A stretch of 64,000 nucleotides of DNA from the NCBI GenBank assembly GCA_947483555.1, contig CANKMW010000043.1, forward strand, positions 1 to 64,000, given 5' to 3'. Origin of the DNA: Myxococcales bacterium (lineage in GTDB: Bacteria > Myxococcota_A > Polyangia > Haliangiales > Haliangiaceae). The notes beneath the pieces are model-generated. The model did no database searches and was not told the DNA's origin. It worked only from the letters and a program-made list of their open reading frames with translations. The translations under genes and the position numbers were made by a program. Position 1 is the stretch's first letter. Every line of letters starts with the position of its first letter. Below are positions 18,726 to 29,267 of the stretch, one piece after another.

Positions 18726-19700
18726 CTAGCGCCCGAGCAGCCTGGCGGCCAGCAACGCGTGGTACGTGATGATGACGTCCGCGCCGGCGCGACGCATGCT
18801 GGTCAGGGTCTCCAGCACGATCCGATCGCGGTCGATCCAGCCGGCCGCCGCCGCCGCCTCGATCATCGCGTACTCGCCGCTGACGTTGTAGCAGGCGATC
18901 GGCAGGTTCACCTCGTCGGCGACCATGCGCACGATGTCGAGGTACGCCAGCGCCGGCTTGATCATGACGATGTCGGCGCCTTCGCCGACGTCGAGCACGA
19001 CCTCGCGCACCGCCTCGGAACCGTTGGCGGGATCCATCTGGTAGCCGCGGCGGTCGCCGTGCTGGGGCGCGCTGTCGACGGCGTCGCGAAACGGACCGTA
19101 GTAGGCCGAGGCGTACTTCGCGGAGTACGCCATGATGGCGACCTGGTCGAAGCCCTCCTCGTCGAGCGACTCGCGACAGGCGGTGACGAAGCCGTCGAGC
19201 ATGCCCGACGGTGCGACGAAATCGACGCCAGCCCGCGCGTACGACACCGCGGTCCGGGCCAGGTTCTCGAGCGAGGCGTCGTTGTCGAGCCGGCCCTCGC
19301 TGACCACCCCGCAATGCCCGTGATCGGTGTACTCGCAGAAGCAGCTGTCGGCGATCACCACCAGCTCGGGGCAGCGCTTCTTGATGGCGCGGATCGCCTT
19401 CTGCACCACGCCGTTCGGGCTCCACGCCTCGGAGCCGACCGCATCCTTCTTGTCGGGGATGCCGAACAGCATCACCGACGGGATGCCGGCATCGAAGGCC
19501 TGGGCCGCCACGTCGACGACTTTGTCGACCGACCACACCGACTGCCCGGGCATCGAGGCGATCGGCTTCTCGATGCCACTGCCGCCGATGGCGAACAGCG
19601 GATAACAGAGGTTGTCGACGGACAGTCGGGTCTCGCGGACCATGCGGCGCAGGCCGTCGCTGCGGCGCAGGCGGCGGGCGCGGTAGTCGGGGAAGTTCAT
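18726..19700 (-). CDS. hemB: Porphobilinogen synthase (delta-aminolevulinic acid dehydratase)
   Basis: 324 aa from ATG at 19700, overlapping hemD by 4 bp (ATGA). Condenses two 5-aminolevulinate molecules to porphobilinogen in haem synthesis. Schiff-base lysines are K195 (AYSAKYASAYYGPFRDA) and K248 (MIKPALAYLD). The metal-site cysteines appear in DSCFCEYTDHGHCG, so this is a zinc-dependent type. The ends RRLRRSDGLRRMVRET and ITYHALLAARLLG are typical and the length is standard. In an operon with hemD; hemA and hemC are not in the window. Confidence 0.96.
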   Translation of the reverse strand: MNFPDYRARRLRRSDGLRRMVRETRLSVDNLCYPLFAIGGSGIEKPIASMPGQSVWSVDKVVDVAAQAFDAGIPSVMLFGIPDKKDAVGSEAWSPNGVVQKAIRAIKKRCPELVVIADSCFCEYTDHGHCGVVSEGRLDNDASLENLARTAVSYARAGVDFVAPSGMLDGFVTACRESLDEEGFDQVAIMAYSAKYASAYYGPFRDAVDSAPQHGDRRGYQMDPANGSEAVREVVLDVGEGADIVMIKPALAYLDIVRMVADEVNLPIACYNVSGEYAMIEAAAAAGWIDRDRIVLETLTSMRRAGADVIITYHALLAARLLGR

Positions 19701-20464
19701 GTTGCGTCCGGATACACCGACGCCAGCGCGTTGGCCATGGCCTCGGGCGTCGGCGCGGCAGCGACCGCGGCGAGACGGACGCCGCGCGCGACCAGCGCGG
19801 CCGCCGTGGTCGGCCCGATCGCCACCACCCGGGTGCGCGCCAGCACGCCGAGGCCGCCATCGCGGGCCAGCACCGAGTCGAGGGCCGCGACCTGCGAGGG
19901 CGCGAACACCAGACACGCGCCAGCGCCGGCGAGCAACGCGGCCTTGCCGGCAGCCACCTCGGCAGCGCCATGGGCCGCGGCGATGGTGCGGTAGGCGATG
20001 GCGTCAGCGACCTCGGCGCCCGCCGCGCGCAGGATCGTCAGCGGCTCGGTGCGCCCACCGGCGGCGCGGGGTGCCAGGACCCGGCGGCCGCGCACGCCCA
20101 GCGCCGCCAGCGCCGCCGCCGCCGCCTCGCCGGTGTCGCCGCGAGCCTCGGAGGTGAAGCCGGCGGCCACCAGCGCCGCCGACGTCGCGGCCCCCACCGC
20201 GGTGACCGGCGGCGCCTGGCCGGGCACCCGGCCGACCGCGGCAAGGGCGGCGACCAGCGGCGGCACCGCGTGCCGGCTGGCGACGAACAGGTGGTCGTGA
20301 GGCTCCGAGACGGCGACCCGCAGCCGCTCGAGGTCGGCGTCCGCCGCGGCGGCCACCACGGTGACCGGCATGAAGACCACCTGGACCGCGCCGATCCGCA
20401 GGCCGCCGATCGCATGGGCGAACGGGGCGCCGTCTTCGGAGTCGCGGGTGATGACGACCTGCAC
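19697..20464 (-). CDS. hemD: Uroporphyrinogen-III synthase
   Basis: 255 aa from GTG at 20464. Closes and inverts the linear tetrapyrrole made by HemC. The family is poorly conserved; support comes from the two-lobe pattern (VVITRDSEDG at the N-terminus, LFVASRHAVPPL, VTAVGAATSAALVAAG, RVLAPRAAGGRTEPL, CLVFAPSQVAAL, VVAIGPTTAAALVARGV) and from overlap with hemB. An upstream in-frame start at 20578 was rejected because TACGGT ends 5 bases before the GTG, suggesting a leaderless start here. Confidence 0.88.
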   Translation of the reverse strand: MQVVITRDSEDGAPFAHAIGGLRIGAVQVVFMPVTVVAAAADADLERLRVAVSEPHDHLFVASRHAVPPLVAALAAVGRVPGQAPPVTAVGAATSAALVAAGFTSEARGDTGEAAAAALAALGVRGRRVLAPRAAGGRTEPLTILRAAGAEVADAIAYRTIAAAHGAAEVAAGKAALLAGAGACLVFAPSQVAALDSVLARDGGLGVLARTRVVAIGPTTAAALVARGVRLAAVAAAPTPEAMANALASVYPDAT

Positions 20465-20469
20465 AGCCC

Positions 20470-20475
20470 ACCGTA
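20470..20475 (-). promoter_or_regulatory. -10-like hexamer of a probable leaderless promoter (hemD)
   Basis: TACGGT on the minus strand ends 5 bases before the hemD GTG at 20464. Confidence 0.5.
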
Positions 20476-20631
20476 CCAAGACCGGGACCGGTCGACCCCC
20501 GGCGCGGGCCGCGACATGGGGATCGCTGGGGTCGAAACTCCGTTGGCCACTGGCGTCCAAAGGCGCCAGATCGACCACACGAAACTCACGTGGGATCGCT
20601 TACTTGTGCTTCTGATCCGGAGGAACGGTTC

Positions 20632-21063
20632 TTGCGTACTTGCAGCAACGTGCGTCTCGGCATCCTGGCCACGCTGCTCATCCTGACCGCGCCTGCCCTC
20701 GCGGGTGCGGGGCGTCAGGGGCCGGTGCCCGGGGCCCGTCGTGCGACCAAGGTCGCGGGGCGCCATTGCCTCGATGCCGCGCGAGCCGTGGTCTCGGCCC
20801 CCGCCGGCTTCGATGGCATCCGCGTCGTGGTCGCGGAGGCCCTCCCCGGCGCGGCCGTCGACGTCACGGTGATGGTCGGCACGTCGGACCGGCGGGTCCG
20901 CGCCTGGGGTGGCGGCGCCTGGTCGCTGCGTATGGACGATGCCCCGGCGGGCGAGGTGCTGGTCGCCATCGAGCCGTCGCTGGATTCACCGTTCGGCGCC
21001 TGCGTGGAGCGCATCGAGTTGCTGCGCAACGAGCAGGTCGTCGCGCACGTCCGGATGCCCTGA
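20632..21063 (+). CDS. Secreted protein of unknown function
   Basis: 143 aa. I chose TTG at 20632 because GGAGG (20619-20623) lies 8 bases upstream. An in-frame GTG at 20650 is the alternative and an earlier GTG at 20590 lacks a ribosome site. Signal peptide RLGILATLLILTAPALAGAG with Ala-x-Ala-type cleavage. The mature part has two Cys (RHCLDAARAVV and GACVERIELL) and strands such as VDVTVMVGTSDRRVRAW and EVLVAIEPS, suggesting a small disulfide-linked beta domain. Not recognised. Followed by GACCGGCC tandem units (21062-21086) and the DUF192 gene. Confidence 0.65.
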   Translation: MRTCSNVRLGILATLLILTAPALAGAGRQGPVPGARRATKVAGRHCLDAARAVVSAPAGFDGIRVVVAEALPGAAVDVTVMVGTSDRRVRAWGGGAWSLRMDDAPAGEVLVAIEPSLDSPFGACVERIELLRNEQVVAHVRMP

Positions 21064-21086
21064 CCGGCCGACCGGCCGACCGGCCG
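21062..21086. repeat. 8-bp tandem repeat (three GACCGGCC units)
   Basis: Three GACCGGCC units fill the gap right after the stop codon at 21063. Each unit is close to self-complementary, so the RNA could fold. There is no T-run. Confidence 0.6.
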
Positions 21087-21101
21087 CGATGCGCGTCGTG
21101 C

Positions 21102-21107
21102 TAGCGT
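21102..21107 (+). promoter_or_regulatory. -10-like hexamer of a probable leaderless promoter (DUF192 gene)
   Basis: TAGCGT ends 7 bases before ATG at 21115. Confidence 0.5.
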
Positions 21108-21114
21108 GCGCCGC

Positions 21115-21645
21115 ATGCGATGCGCACTCCTCGCGACCGCAGGTGTCCTGGCGCTCGCCGCGTGCTCCCGTGGACCGGCACGCGGAGACGATCGCGGTAG
21201 CGTGGCGATCGCCGCGGGCAGCGACAGCGGCAGCAGCGGCGGCACGGCGGTCGCGGTTCCGACCGCAACCGTGCAACTCGACGGCTCGACCGGGACCAGC
21301 TCGGTCGCGGTCGAGGTGGTCGCGTCACCCGGGCTGATCCAGAAGGGCCTGATGTATCGCAAGTTCCTGCCTGCCGACGGCGGCATGCTGTTCCTGATGG
21401 GTGACGAGGACGACCACTACTTCTGGATGAAGAACACGCTCATCGCGCTCGACATCGTGTTCATCACCGCCGACAAGTCGGTGGCCGGCGTACTCGAGAA
21501 CATGCAGCCTCATGACACAACCTCGAAGGGGGTCGGCAAGACCTCGTTGTATGTGCTCGAGGTCAATAGCGGTTGGACCAAGACCCACGGGGTCGGCGCC
21601 GGGACCAAGGTCCGATTCGAAGGCGTCGAGGCCGCAGCTCGGTAG
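21115..21645 (+). CDS. DUF192 family lipoprotein
   Basis: 176 aa from ATG at 21115. Lipoprotein signal MRCALLATAGVLALAAC, Ser/Gly linker, then the DUF192 domain: VVASPGLIQKGLMYRKFLPA, GGMLFLMGDEDDHYFWMKNT, ALDIVFITADKSVAGV and YVLEVNSGWTKTHGV. DUF192 proteins are small secreted or lipidated beta domains of unknown function. The GLMYR and FWMKNT motifs are intact. The GTG at 21106 in the same frame would overlap the -10-like hexamer, so ATG is preferred. Confidence 0.9.
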   Translation: MRCALLATAGVLALAACSRGPARGDDRGSVAIAAGSDSGSSGGTAVAVPTATVQLDGSTGTSSVAVEVVASPGLIQKGLMYRKFLPADGGMLFLMGDEDDHYFWMKNTLIALDIVFITADKSVAGVLENMQPHDTTSKGVGKTSLYVLEVNSGWTKTHGVGAGTKVRFEGVEAAAR

Positions 21646-21700
21646 GCAACGGTCAGCGGCTGCCACGGCGTGCCAGGAGGCTGGCACCGGTAAGTGCGCG

Positions 21701-21706
21701 TATAGT
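21701..21706 (+). promoter_or_regulatory. -10-like hexamer of a probable leaderless promoter (sugar dehydrogenase-like gene)
   Basis: TATAGT, close to the TATAAT consensus, ends 7 bases before ATG at 21714. Confidence 0.55.
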
Positions 21707-21713
21707 GCCGGCC

Positions 21714-22994
21714 ATGCGCACCTGCCGTGTCCTGTTGCTGCCTTCCCTCGTCGTGTTGGGGGTGGGCTGCGGCGGCGGCGGCAGCACCGAGATCGACGCC
21801 GCCTCGACCGAGGGCGACGGCGGCGGTGACGGCGACGGCGGCAGCAGCGCCGACGCCCGCGTGCTGCCCGACGCTGCGGTGGCCACGTGCACTCCGAAGA
21901 ACGGCACCACCGTCGGCGTGGTCACGGTGGCCACCGGCCTCGATACGCCGCTGATGATCACCGGCGCGCCCGGCGATCCGCGGCTGTTCGTGATCGAGCA
22001 GACCGGCGCCATCCGCGTCATCAAGGACGGCCAGCTGCTGGCGGCGCCGTTCCTGGATCTGAGCGGAACCTCGGGTCCGGTGATGTGCTGTAGCGAACGC
22101 GGCCTGCTCGGCATCGCCTTCCATCCCGACTTCCGCAACAACGATCGCTTCTACGTCCACTTCAGCCGCAAGCCCGATGGCGATCACGTCATCGCCGAGT
22201 TCCAGGCCAACCCCGGCGCCGACACCGCGGTGCTGGCCAGCCGCCGCGACCTGATGGTGTTCGACGATCCGTTCACGAACCACAACGGCGGCATGATCGA
22301 GTTCGGCAACGACGGCAAGCTGTACATCGCGATCGGCGATGGCGGCTCGGGCGGCGACCCCGGGGATCGGGCCCAGAATGACGCCTCGCTGTTCGGCAAG
22401 CTCCTGCGCATCGACGTCGACACCCGCACCGGCAGCAAGCAGTACGGCATCCCCACCGACAACCCGTTCGCCAGCTCGGCCGATGGCGCCAACGACCCCC
22501 GTCCCGAGGTCTGGCACAAGGGCCTGCGCAACCCGTTCCGCTTCTCGTTCGACCGCGCCAACGGCAACGTCTACATCGGTGATGTCGGCCAGGAGATCTG
22601 GGAGGAGATCGACGTCGCCGCCAACACGCCGGGCATCAACTGGGGATGGGACGACCGCGAGGGCCGGCACTGCTACGAGCCGGGTACCGGATGTCTGACC
22701 GCCGGCCGCGTCGAGCCGGTGGTCGAGCACAACCAGAGCACGGGCTGGGACTCGATCATCGGTGGTCAGGTCTACCGGGGCAGCTGCTTCCCCGATCTGG
22801 CCGGCACGTACTTCTACGGCGACTACTCGGCGCAGCGGTTGTGGGCGTTCGAATATGCCGGCGGCGCGGCGGTCAACAACCGGCAGGCGATCACGGCGGC
22901 GCTCGGCAACATCACGGCGATCCACGCCGACAGCCTCGGCGAGCTGTACGTGGTCTCGCACAACGGCACGATCCGGCGCATCGTGGTCCCGTAG
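21714..22994 (+). CDS. PQQ-dependent glucose/sorbosone dehydrogenase-like lipoprotein
   Basis: 426 aa from ATG at 21714. Lipobox LVVLGVGC, Asp/Gly/Ala-rich linker, then a six-bladed beta-propeller of the soluble glucose/sorbosone dehydrogenase type: LFVIEQTGAIRVIKDGQ, SERGLLGIAFHPDF, NHNGGMIEFGNDGKLYIAIG with DGGSGGDPG, LLRIDVDT, WHKGLRNPFRFSFD, GDVGQEIWEEID and NWGWDDREG. The family oxidises sugars with PQQ in the periplasm; many members are uncharacterised, so the substrate is open. Cysteine pairs in the loops suggest disulfides. Confidence 0.9.
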   Translation: MRTCRVLLLPSLVVLGVGCGGGGSTEIDAASTEGDGGGDGDGGSSADARVLPDAAVATCTPKNGTTVGVVTVATGLDTPLMITGAPGDPRLFVIEQTGAIRVIKDGQLLAAPFLDLSGTSGPVMCCSERGLLGIAFHPDFRNNDRFYVHFSRKPDGDHVIAEFQANPGADTAVLASRRDLMVFDDPFTNHNGGMIEFGNDGKLYIAIGDGGSGGDPGDRAQNDASLFGKLLRIDVDTRTGSKQYGIPTDNPFASSADGANDPRPEVWHKGLRNPFRFSFDRANGNVYIGDVGQEIWEEIDVAANTPGINWGWDDREGRHCYEPGTGCLTAGRVEPVVEHNQSTGWDSIIGGQVYRGSCFPDLAGTYFYGDYSAQRLWAFEYAGGAAVNNRQAITAALGNITAIHADSLGELYVVSHNGTIRRIVVP

Positions 22995-23021
22995 CGCACC
23001 ATCGCCGATCAGCTGCCGCGA

Positions 23022-23282
23022 TCAGCCGCCGCTGAGGGCGCCGACGATCTGCAGGTCGGAGCCGGCCGGGATGGTCGCGTGCAGGTCGTCCTGGCGCTCG
23101 CTGCCGACGAACAGGATGATGTGGCGGCGCACCCGCTCCTGCTCGTCGATGACCCGGAAGCGGAAGCCCGGGAACTGACGGTCGAGATCGGCGAGCACGT
23201 CGGCCAGCGTGGCGCCGTCGGCGCCGACCTCGTCGCGACCGGCCGTGTAGCTGCGCAGCTGGCTCGGGACGATCACGCGCAT
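23022..23282 (-). CDS. MoaD/ThiS-family ubiquitin-like protein
   Basis: 86 aa from ATG at 23282. Begins MRVIVPSQLRSYTAGRDEV and ends VGALSGG, the C-terminal Gly-Gly that MoaD/ThiS proteins use to carry sulfur as thiocarboxylate. TLADVLADLDRQFPGFRFRV fits the beta-grasp helix. Lies 1 bp after the BNR-repeat gene and is certainly co-transcribed with it. No adenylating partner (MoeB/ThiF) is nearby, so it may not be a molybdopterin or thiamine gene. Confidence 0.85.
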   Translation of the reverse strand: MRVIVPSQLRSYTAGRDEVGADGATLADVLADLDRQFPGFRFRVIDEQERVRRHIILFVGSERQDDLHATIPAGSDLQIVGALSGG

Positions 23283-23283
23283 C

Positions 23284-24414
23284 TCAGGCCGGCTCGCCCG
23301 CGGTCACCGCGAAGATGTGCGGCAGGTGGCGGAACAGACATCGAAAGCTGTCGCCCTCGTCGGGGCTGGTCCACAGCTCGCCCGAGGTGGTCCCGAAGTA
23401 GATGCCGACCGGCTCACCGGCGTCGGTGCACATGGCCTGCCGCTTCACCGTCCACCACGCCTGCTCGCGCGGCAGGCCCTCGTCGCGCCGCTGCCAGCTG
23501 GCGCCGGCGTCGCGGGTGACGAACATGGCCGGCTTGCCACCCGGCGACGTCCGCGGCCAGTCGCCGCCGGCGTCCATCGGGTGCACCCATGCGGTGTCGG
23601 GGTCGCGCGGGTGCATGACCACCGCGAAGCCGACGTCGCCGATCTCGGCCGGCATCGCCTTGCCGACCCGCTGCCAGCGATCGCTCGGCCGATCGAGGCG
23701 ATAGATGCCGCAGTGGTTCTGCTGCCACAGGCGGTCGGGCGCCAGCGGATGCTGGACCATGCAGTGCGGGTCGTGCCCGTACGTGTACTCGCTGCCGTCT
23801 TCCTTCGCCGGGGCGAAGTCCATGGCGACGCCGAGGTTGAGCGGCTGCCAGCCGGCGCCGCGATCGGTCGACTCGAACGTGCCGCCGCTCGACATCGAGA
23901 GGTAGAGGTGGGCCGGGTCGCGCGGATCGACGACGATCGAATGCAGCTTGCCGCCGTCCGGGGTCTGGTCCTTGTCGCTGCCAACCCAGTTGTGCTGGTC
24001 GGGGTGATCGTTGAACCCGGCGACCGGCGCCCACGTGACGCCGCCATCCTCGCTGCGGAACAGCCCCTTCGGCGAGGTGCCCGCGTACCACACGCCCGGC
24101 TCGCTGGCGTGGCCGGGCGTCAACCAGAACACGTGATCGACGGCGCGCTCGCGCGGCTCACCCTTCACGAACTGCGGCGGCGTCGCCGCCTCCTTCCAGG
24201 TCGCGCCGCCGTCGTCGCTGCGGAACACCGTCGGCCCCAGGTGCCACTGGCGCGAGGCGCACAGCAGGGTCTTGCGGTCCCGGGGGTCGAGCACCACGTG
24301 GTGGCACTGCTGGCCGAGGAAGCGGGGGCCATCGAGCGACCAGGTCCGGCGATCGGCGTCGGCGCGGGCGATCCAGACTCCCTTGCGGGTGGCGATGTAG
24401 AGCTGCAGCGGCAT
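23284..24414 (-). CDS. BNR/sialidase-like beta-propeller protein
   Basis: 376 aa from ATG at 24414. No signal peptide. Repeated BNR/Asp-box motifs are visible: FRSDDGGATWK, FRSEDGGVTWA, FESTDRGAGWQ, FVTRDAGASWQ and WTSPDEGDSF, spaced as in propeller blades. Conserved WIARADADRRTW at the N-terminus. Such proteins are often annotated exo-alpha-sialidase, but the sialidase catalytic Arg triad is not evident, so enzymatic function is doubtful. Paired with a MoaD/ThiS-like gene 1 bp downstream. Probably leaderless (TAGTTT, 7 bases upstream). Confidence 0.85.
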   Translation of the reverse strand: MPLQLYIATRKGVWIARADADRRTWSLDGPRFLGQQCHHVVLDPRDRKTLLCASRQWHLGPTVFRSDDGGATWKEAATPPQFVKGEPRERAVDHVFWLTPGHASEPGVWYAGTSPKGLFRSEDGGVTWAPVAGFNDHPDQHNWVGSDKDQTPDGGKLHSIVVDPRDPAHLYLSMSSGGTFESTDRGAGWQPLNLGVAMDFAPAKEDGSEYTYGHDPHCMVQHPLAPDRLWQQNHCGIYRLDRPSDRWQRVGKAMPAEIGDVGFAVVMHPRDPDTAWVHPMDAGGDWPRTSPGGKPAMFVTRDAGASWQRRDEGLPREQAWWTVKRQAMCTDAGEPVGIYFGTTSGELWTSPDEGDSFRCLFRHLPHIFAVTAGEPA

Positions 24415-24421
24415 GGGCCAG

Positions 24422-24427
24422 AAACTA
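24422..24427 (-). promoter_or_regulatory. -10-like hexamer of a probable leaderless promoter (BNR gene)
   Basis: TAGTTT on the minus strand ends 7 bases before the ATG at 24414. Confidence 0.5.
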
Positions 24428-24440
24428 GCGCATTCCGGAG

Positions 24441-25130
24441 CTACTCGTTCTGATCGCCACCGCCGTCGTCGGGCTCGTCGCGCTCGTCGCCGCCACCTTG
24501 ATCGTTGCCGGTGGCGCGTCGCCACAACCGGCGCAGCCGACCGGGGTCGTCGCGATTGGAGTCGTTGGTGGTGTCGCGCTCGAGCTCGGCGTCCCGCACG
24601 TCCTTGTCCTTGCCGTCCTTGTCCTTGCCGTCCTTGTCCTTGCCGTCCTTGTCCTTGCTGTCCTTGTCCTTGCCGTCCCGGTCGGCGCGCTTGACGCGGA
24701 CCTGCGCCTTGACGTCGGGATCGACGCCCGCGTAGCGCTCGCTGTTGGGGATGAAGCGGATCTCGGTCTTGATCTCGAACGACAGCGTGGTGAGCAGCCG
24801 CGTGATCTCGTCCGACAGGTTGACGTGGGACAGAAACTCGCGGACCTCGCGGGCCACGATCTCGAGCACCTTGTCCTTGGTGTTGTCGGCGGTGTCGGCG
24901 AGATAGCCGGCGACGTTGGTGAGCTGCAGCTCCTTGGTGACCTTGCGGATCCCCTCCTCGGTCGAGAACACCGCGCCCAGCCCGGCGGTGAACGTGCGGC
25001 GCACCAGATCGGGGACCAGCTGCTCGAGACGAGCGCGAAGGCTCTCGGACAGATCGCGGTCGCCGGGACGGTCCTTCGGCGGCGCGTCCGTGGCAGGCTC
25101 GGGAGCATCGCCGTTGTCGTCGGAGGCCAT
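24441..25130 (-). CDS. Conserved-looking cytoplasmic protein with KDKDG-repeat tail
   Basis: 229 aa from ATG at 25130 with AAGGA just upstream. Residues about 30-130 look like a structured helical region (LRARLEQLVPDLVRRTFTAG, LQLTNVAGYLADTADNTKDK, EVREFLSHVNLSDEITRLLT). The rest is highly charged, with five KDKDG units followed by an Asp/Arg-rich end. No signal peptide or membrane helix. Not recognised. Divergent from the UbiB kinase across 74 bp. Confidence 0.72.
   Translation of the reverse strand: MASDDNGDAPEPATDAPPKDRPGDRDLSESLRARLEQLVPDLVRRTFTAGLGAVFSTEEGIRKVTKELQLTNVAGYLADTADNTKDKVLEIVAREVREFLSHVNLSDEITRLLTTLSFEIKTEIRFIPNSERYAGVDPDVKAQVRVKRADRDGKDKDSKDKDGKDKDGKDKDGKDKDVRDAELERDTTNDSNRDDPGRLRRLWRRATGNDQGGGDERDEPDDGGGDQNE
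24600..24674. repeat. 15-bp tandem repeat encoding KDKDG units
   Basis: Five units of GTCCTTGTCCTTGCC (24600, 24615, 24630, 24645 with one change, 24660) within the 3' half of the gene at 24441-25130. Confidence 0.88.
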
Positions 25131-25192
25131 GTCCTTGCGTACCGCTCCGAACCGGGGCTGTCAACGAGGGCGCGACGACCGACGCCACATGT

Positions 25193-25198
25193 TACGAT
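25193..25198 (+). promoter_or_regulatory. -10-like hexamer of a probable leaderless promoter (UbiB kinase)
   Basis: TACGAT ends 6 bases before GTG at 25205. Confidence 0.5.
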
Positions 25199-25204
25199 CG
25201 CGGC

Positions 25205-27013
<1,809 letters not shown>

Positions 27014-28274
27014 CCAGGGTCGCCCCTGACGTAGCGGCGGCACCGCCAGTCGCGCCGGCCGGGCACCAAGGGCCGTACGCGTCGAGGCTCCGCGACGCCC
27101 AGGGTGGGCCGGCGTTCCATCGAGCGCCAGGACCATCGGAGCAGCGGTTGGCGTGTTTCGGGTGCAGCGCGGCGAGCGCCGCGCGCAGGCTGAGGACAGG
27201 CGGGACCGGCGCGACGGGTTGCGCCACTTCGACGGGGCTCACGACCGCCGGGATGGTGTCGGCCGGCGCTGTCGTGGCCCGGCGCCGCCGCTCCTGCATG
27301 AAGGCGGCGCCGAAGACGCGCTCGGCTTCGTATGCGTTGTGACCCTTGCACATCATCCTCGTGTTCTCGATGGTCGACTGCCCGCCGCGGGCGATCGGAT
27401 TCACGTGATCGATCTCGAGGAAGCCGCGCTCGCTGCAACGCTCGCCGTCTTCACTCACGAACGAGCACTGCTCGCCATCGCGCGCATGCACCGCGCGCTT
27501 GACGTCGGCCGGCACGTAGCGCGGATCGCTGCCCGCGGTCCGCGCCTTGCCGGCGCGCGGTCGCGCCGCGGCGGCGAACTTCCCCCGCTCCAGCGTCGCC
27601 AGCAGGACGTCGAGCGCCCGATCGAGCACCTGGGCCAGATCGCCCGACGGGATCCGGTGGCGCAACAGCGCCTGGGCACGGGTCAGCTTCTCCTGGGTCG
27701 ACTGATCGATGGTTACCTGGAACGCGAAGCGCTCTGCCGCAAGCGGCATCACCCGCGCCCTCGGCGCATCGGCGACTGGCCCCGGGGCCCGTGCCTCGGC
27801 CGTGGAACCTCCGCCTGGGCTCACGACCGGCGCGAGCGTCGTCGGCAGGTCAGGCCGCGGACGGTGCCGAGCGAGCAGCAGCTCGATCTCGCCCTTGCTC
27901 AGGTGAGCGGCCGCCGCGAGCAGCTCGTCGGCCCTGAGCCCAGTCGAAGCGTCGTCGGTCAGGTGCGGCGCCAGCAGGACCACACCGCTCAGGTGCAGCC
28001 GGCCGTCGGCGACCGCCTCGAAGATCTGCGGGAACTGCCGCGCGGCGCGGGCGGCGCGGATGCGCTTGAACGCCGCGTCCTCGGCGAGGTGCAGGACGCG
28101 CGTGCAGTACGCGTGCATCGAAGCGCACGCAGCCGGCAGGTACAACCCACGGGCGTCGACCTCGGCGATGTGCGCCAGCAGCGCCGCGGTCGTCTGCCGA
28201 TCCGCCGCGACCAGCACGGCGAGGTCGGCGAGCAGCGTCTGATCCGAGAGGTGCGTCAGCGAGTACGTGCTCAT

Positions 28275-28708
28275 GATGAGCACCCATAGCACGGGGTTTT
28301 TCGTGCTCTCAGGAGGCCCGCGGCGCGACGAAGAGCCGTCCGGAATCGCGCGACGACCGAGCGACGGTCTTCCGTGCTCCTGCGTCAGGCTGCGCGCTCT
28401 CGTGGGAGATCAGGCGGCGATCCCCGACTCCATGCCTCGCCGCGTCGCTGAAGTCGTCAAGGGCTTTCTTCTTCGTCTGCTCTTCTTCCGGAAGGAAAGA
28501 TCTCTCCGGAACAGCGGCGGGACCTGTGGGCGGTGTGGAGAACCCGCACCGCGACGACGTCCTCCCCACGTCCTCGATTCGGAGGCGGCGTTCTCCAAGC
28601 GGCGGTGGGCAGGCGCGCCCACGCCACCCTCGTGCGCAGCCACCACCTCACGGGCGCGGCTGTCCACCGCCGCGTCACCGTCCACAGGTCAGCCGCCCGC
28701 ATCTGGCT
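28275..28708. other. 434-bp interval with no recognised gene
   Basis: Locally less GC-rich, with pyrimidine/purine stretches such as TTTCTTCTTCGTCTGCTC and GGAAGGAAAGATCTCTCCGG around 28460-28510. An 86-codon minus-strand frame (28309-28569) is open but has no recognisable fold, ribosome site or promoter. It could hold a small RNA, a remnant gene or regulatory DNA. Confidence 0.4.
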
Positions 28709-29221
28709 CTAGCCCAGCGGCCACGCGGTGCGGATGGCGTCGAGGCCACCGTCATGGCAGCCGGTGCAGGTGTCGTCGCCCTGTCCGCTGAACGCCGGCG
28801 TCGCGCCCGGCGCGGTGTCGAAGACCTCGTACCAGTACCAGGACGCGGCACCGGCCGCCGGCCGGGTCTTGACCATGACCGCCCAGCCGCGCAGCCCGGC
28901 GTCGCCGTGCAGCTCCTTGACCGCGGCCGCCCCGACCGGGTGCGAGGTCGCGCACGTGCCCAGCGAGCCGGCGAGGGCACGGTTGACGAACGTCCGCACC
29001 GAGCCGCCGTGCGGACCGGCCGAGGGATGAGCCGCCGACTCGGGCAGGTAGGCGACGTAGCTGGCGCTGGCCAGCCAGCCCTGCAGGTCGGCGTCGACGA
29101 TCGGCGGCACGGTGTCATCGATCGTCGCCCCGGCGGCCACCGGAGCGCACTCGGCGAGCGAACCGACCTCGGGGTCGCACGCCGAGGCCAGCACGAGGAA
29201 GGCGAGCAAGATGGTGCGCAC
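28709..29221 (-). CDS. Lipoprotein with C-type haem motif, cytochrome P460-like
   Basis: 170 aa from GTG at 29221. Signal MRTILLAFLVLASAC with lipobox Cys. The C-terminal CTGCHDGG provides one CxxCH haem-attachment site, preceded by GWAVMVKTRPAAGAASWYWY and EVFDTAPG, a pattern like secreted P460-type or mono-haem proteins. An extra Cys pair (CAPV, GTCATSH) may form a disulfide. Predicted periplasmic redox protein; partner unknown. No cytochrome maturation genes are nearby. Confidence 0.72.
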   Translation of the reverse strand: MRTILLAFLVLASACDPEVGSLAECAPVAAGATIDDTVPPIVDADLQGWLASASYVAYLPESAAHPSAGPHGGSVRTFVNRALAGSLGTCATSHPVGAAAVKELHGDAGLRGWAVMVKTRPAAGAASWYWYEVFDTAPGATPAFSGQGDDTCTGCHDGGLDAIRTAWPLG

Positions 29222-29267
29222 GCCGCTGATACGCCGCTGCCGCCCATCCGGTTACAGGAAGGTCGCG

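Noticed and set aside
23284..24414. True sialidase
   Set aside because: Asp-box repeats are present, but I see no signal peptide and no catalytic Arg triad or Tyr/Glu pair.
28309..28569. 86-codon minus-strand frame in the 28.3-28.7 kb gap
   Set aside because: No promoter, ribosome site or fold-like pattern; too short to trust.
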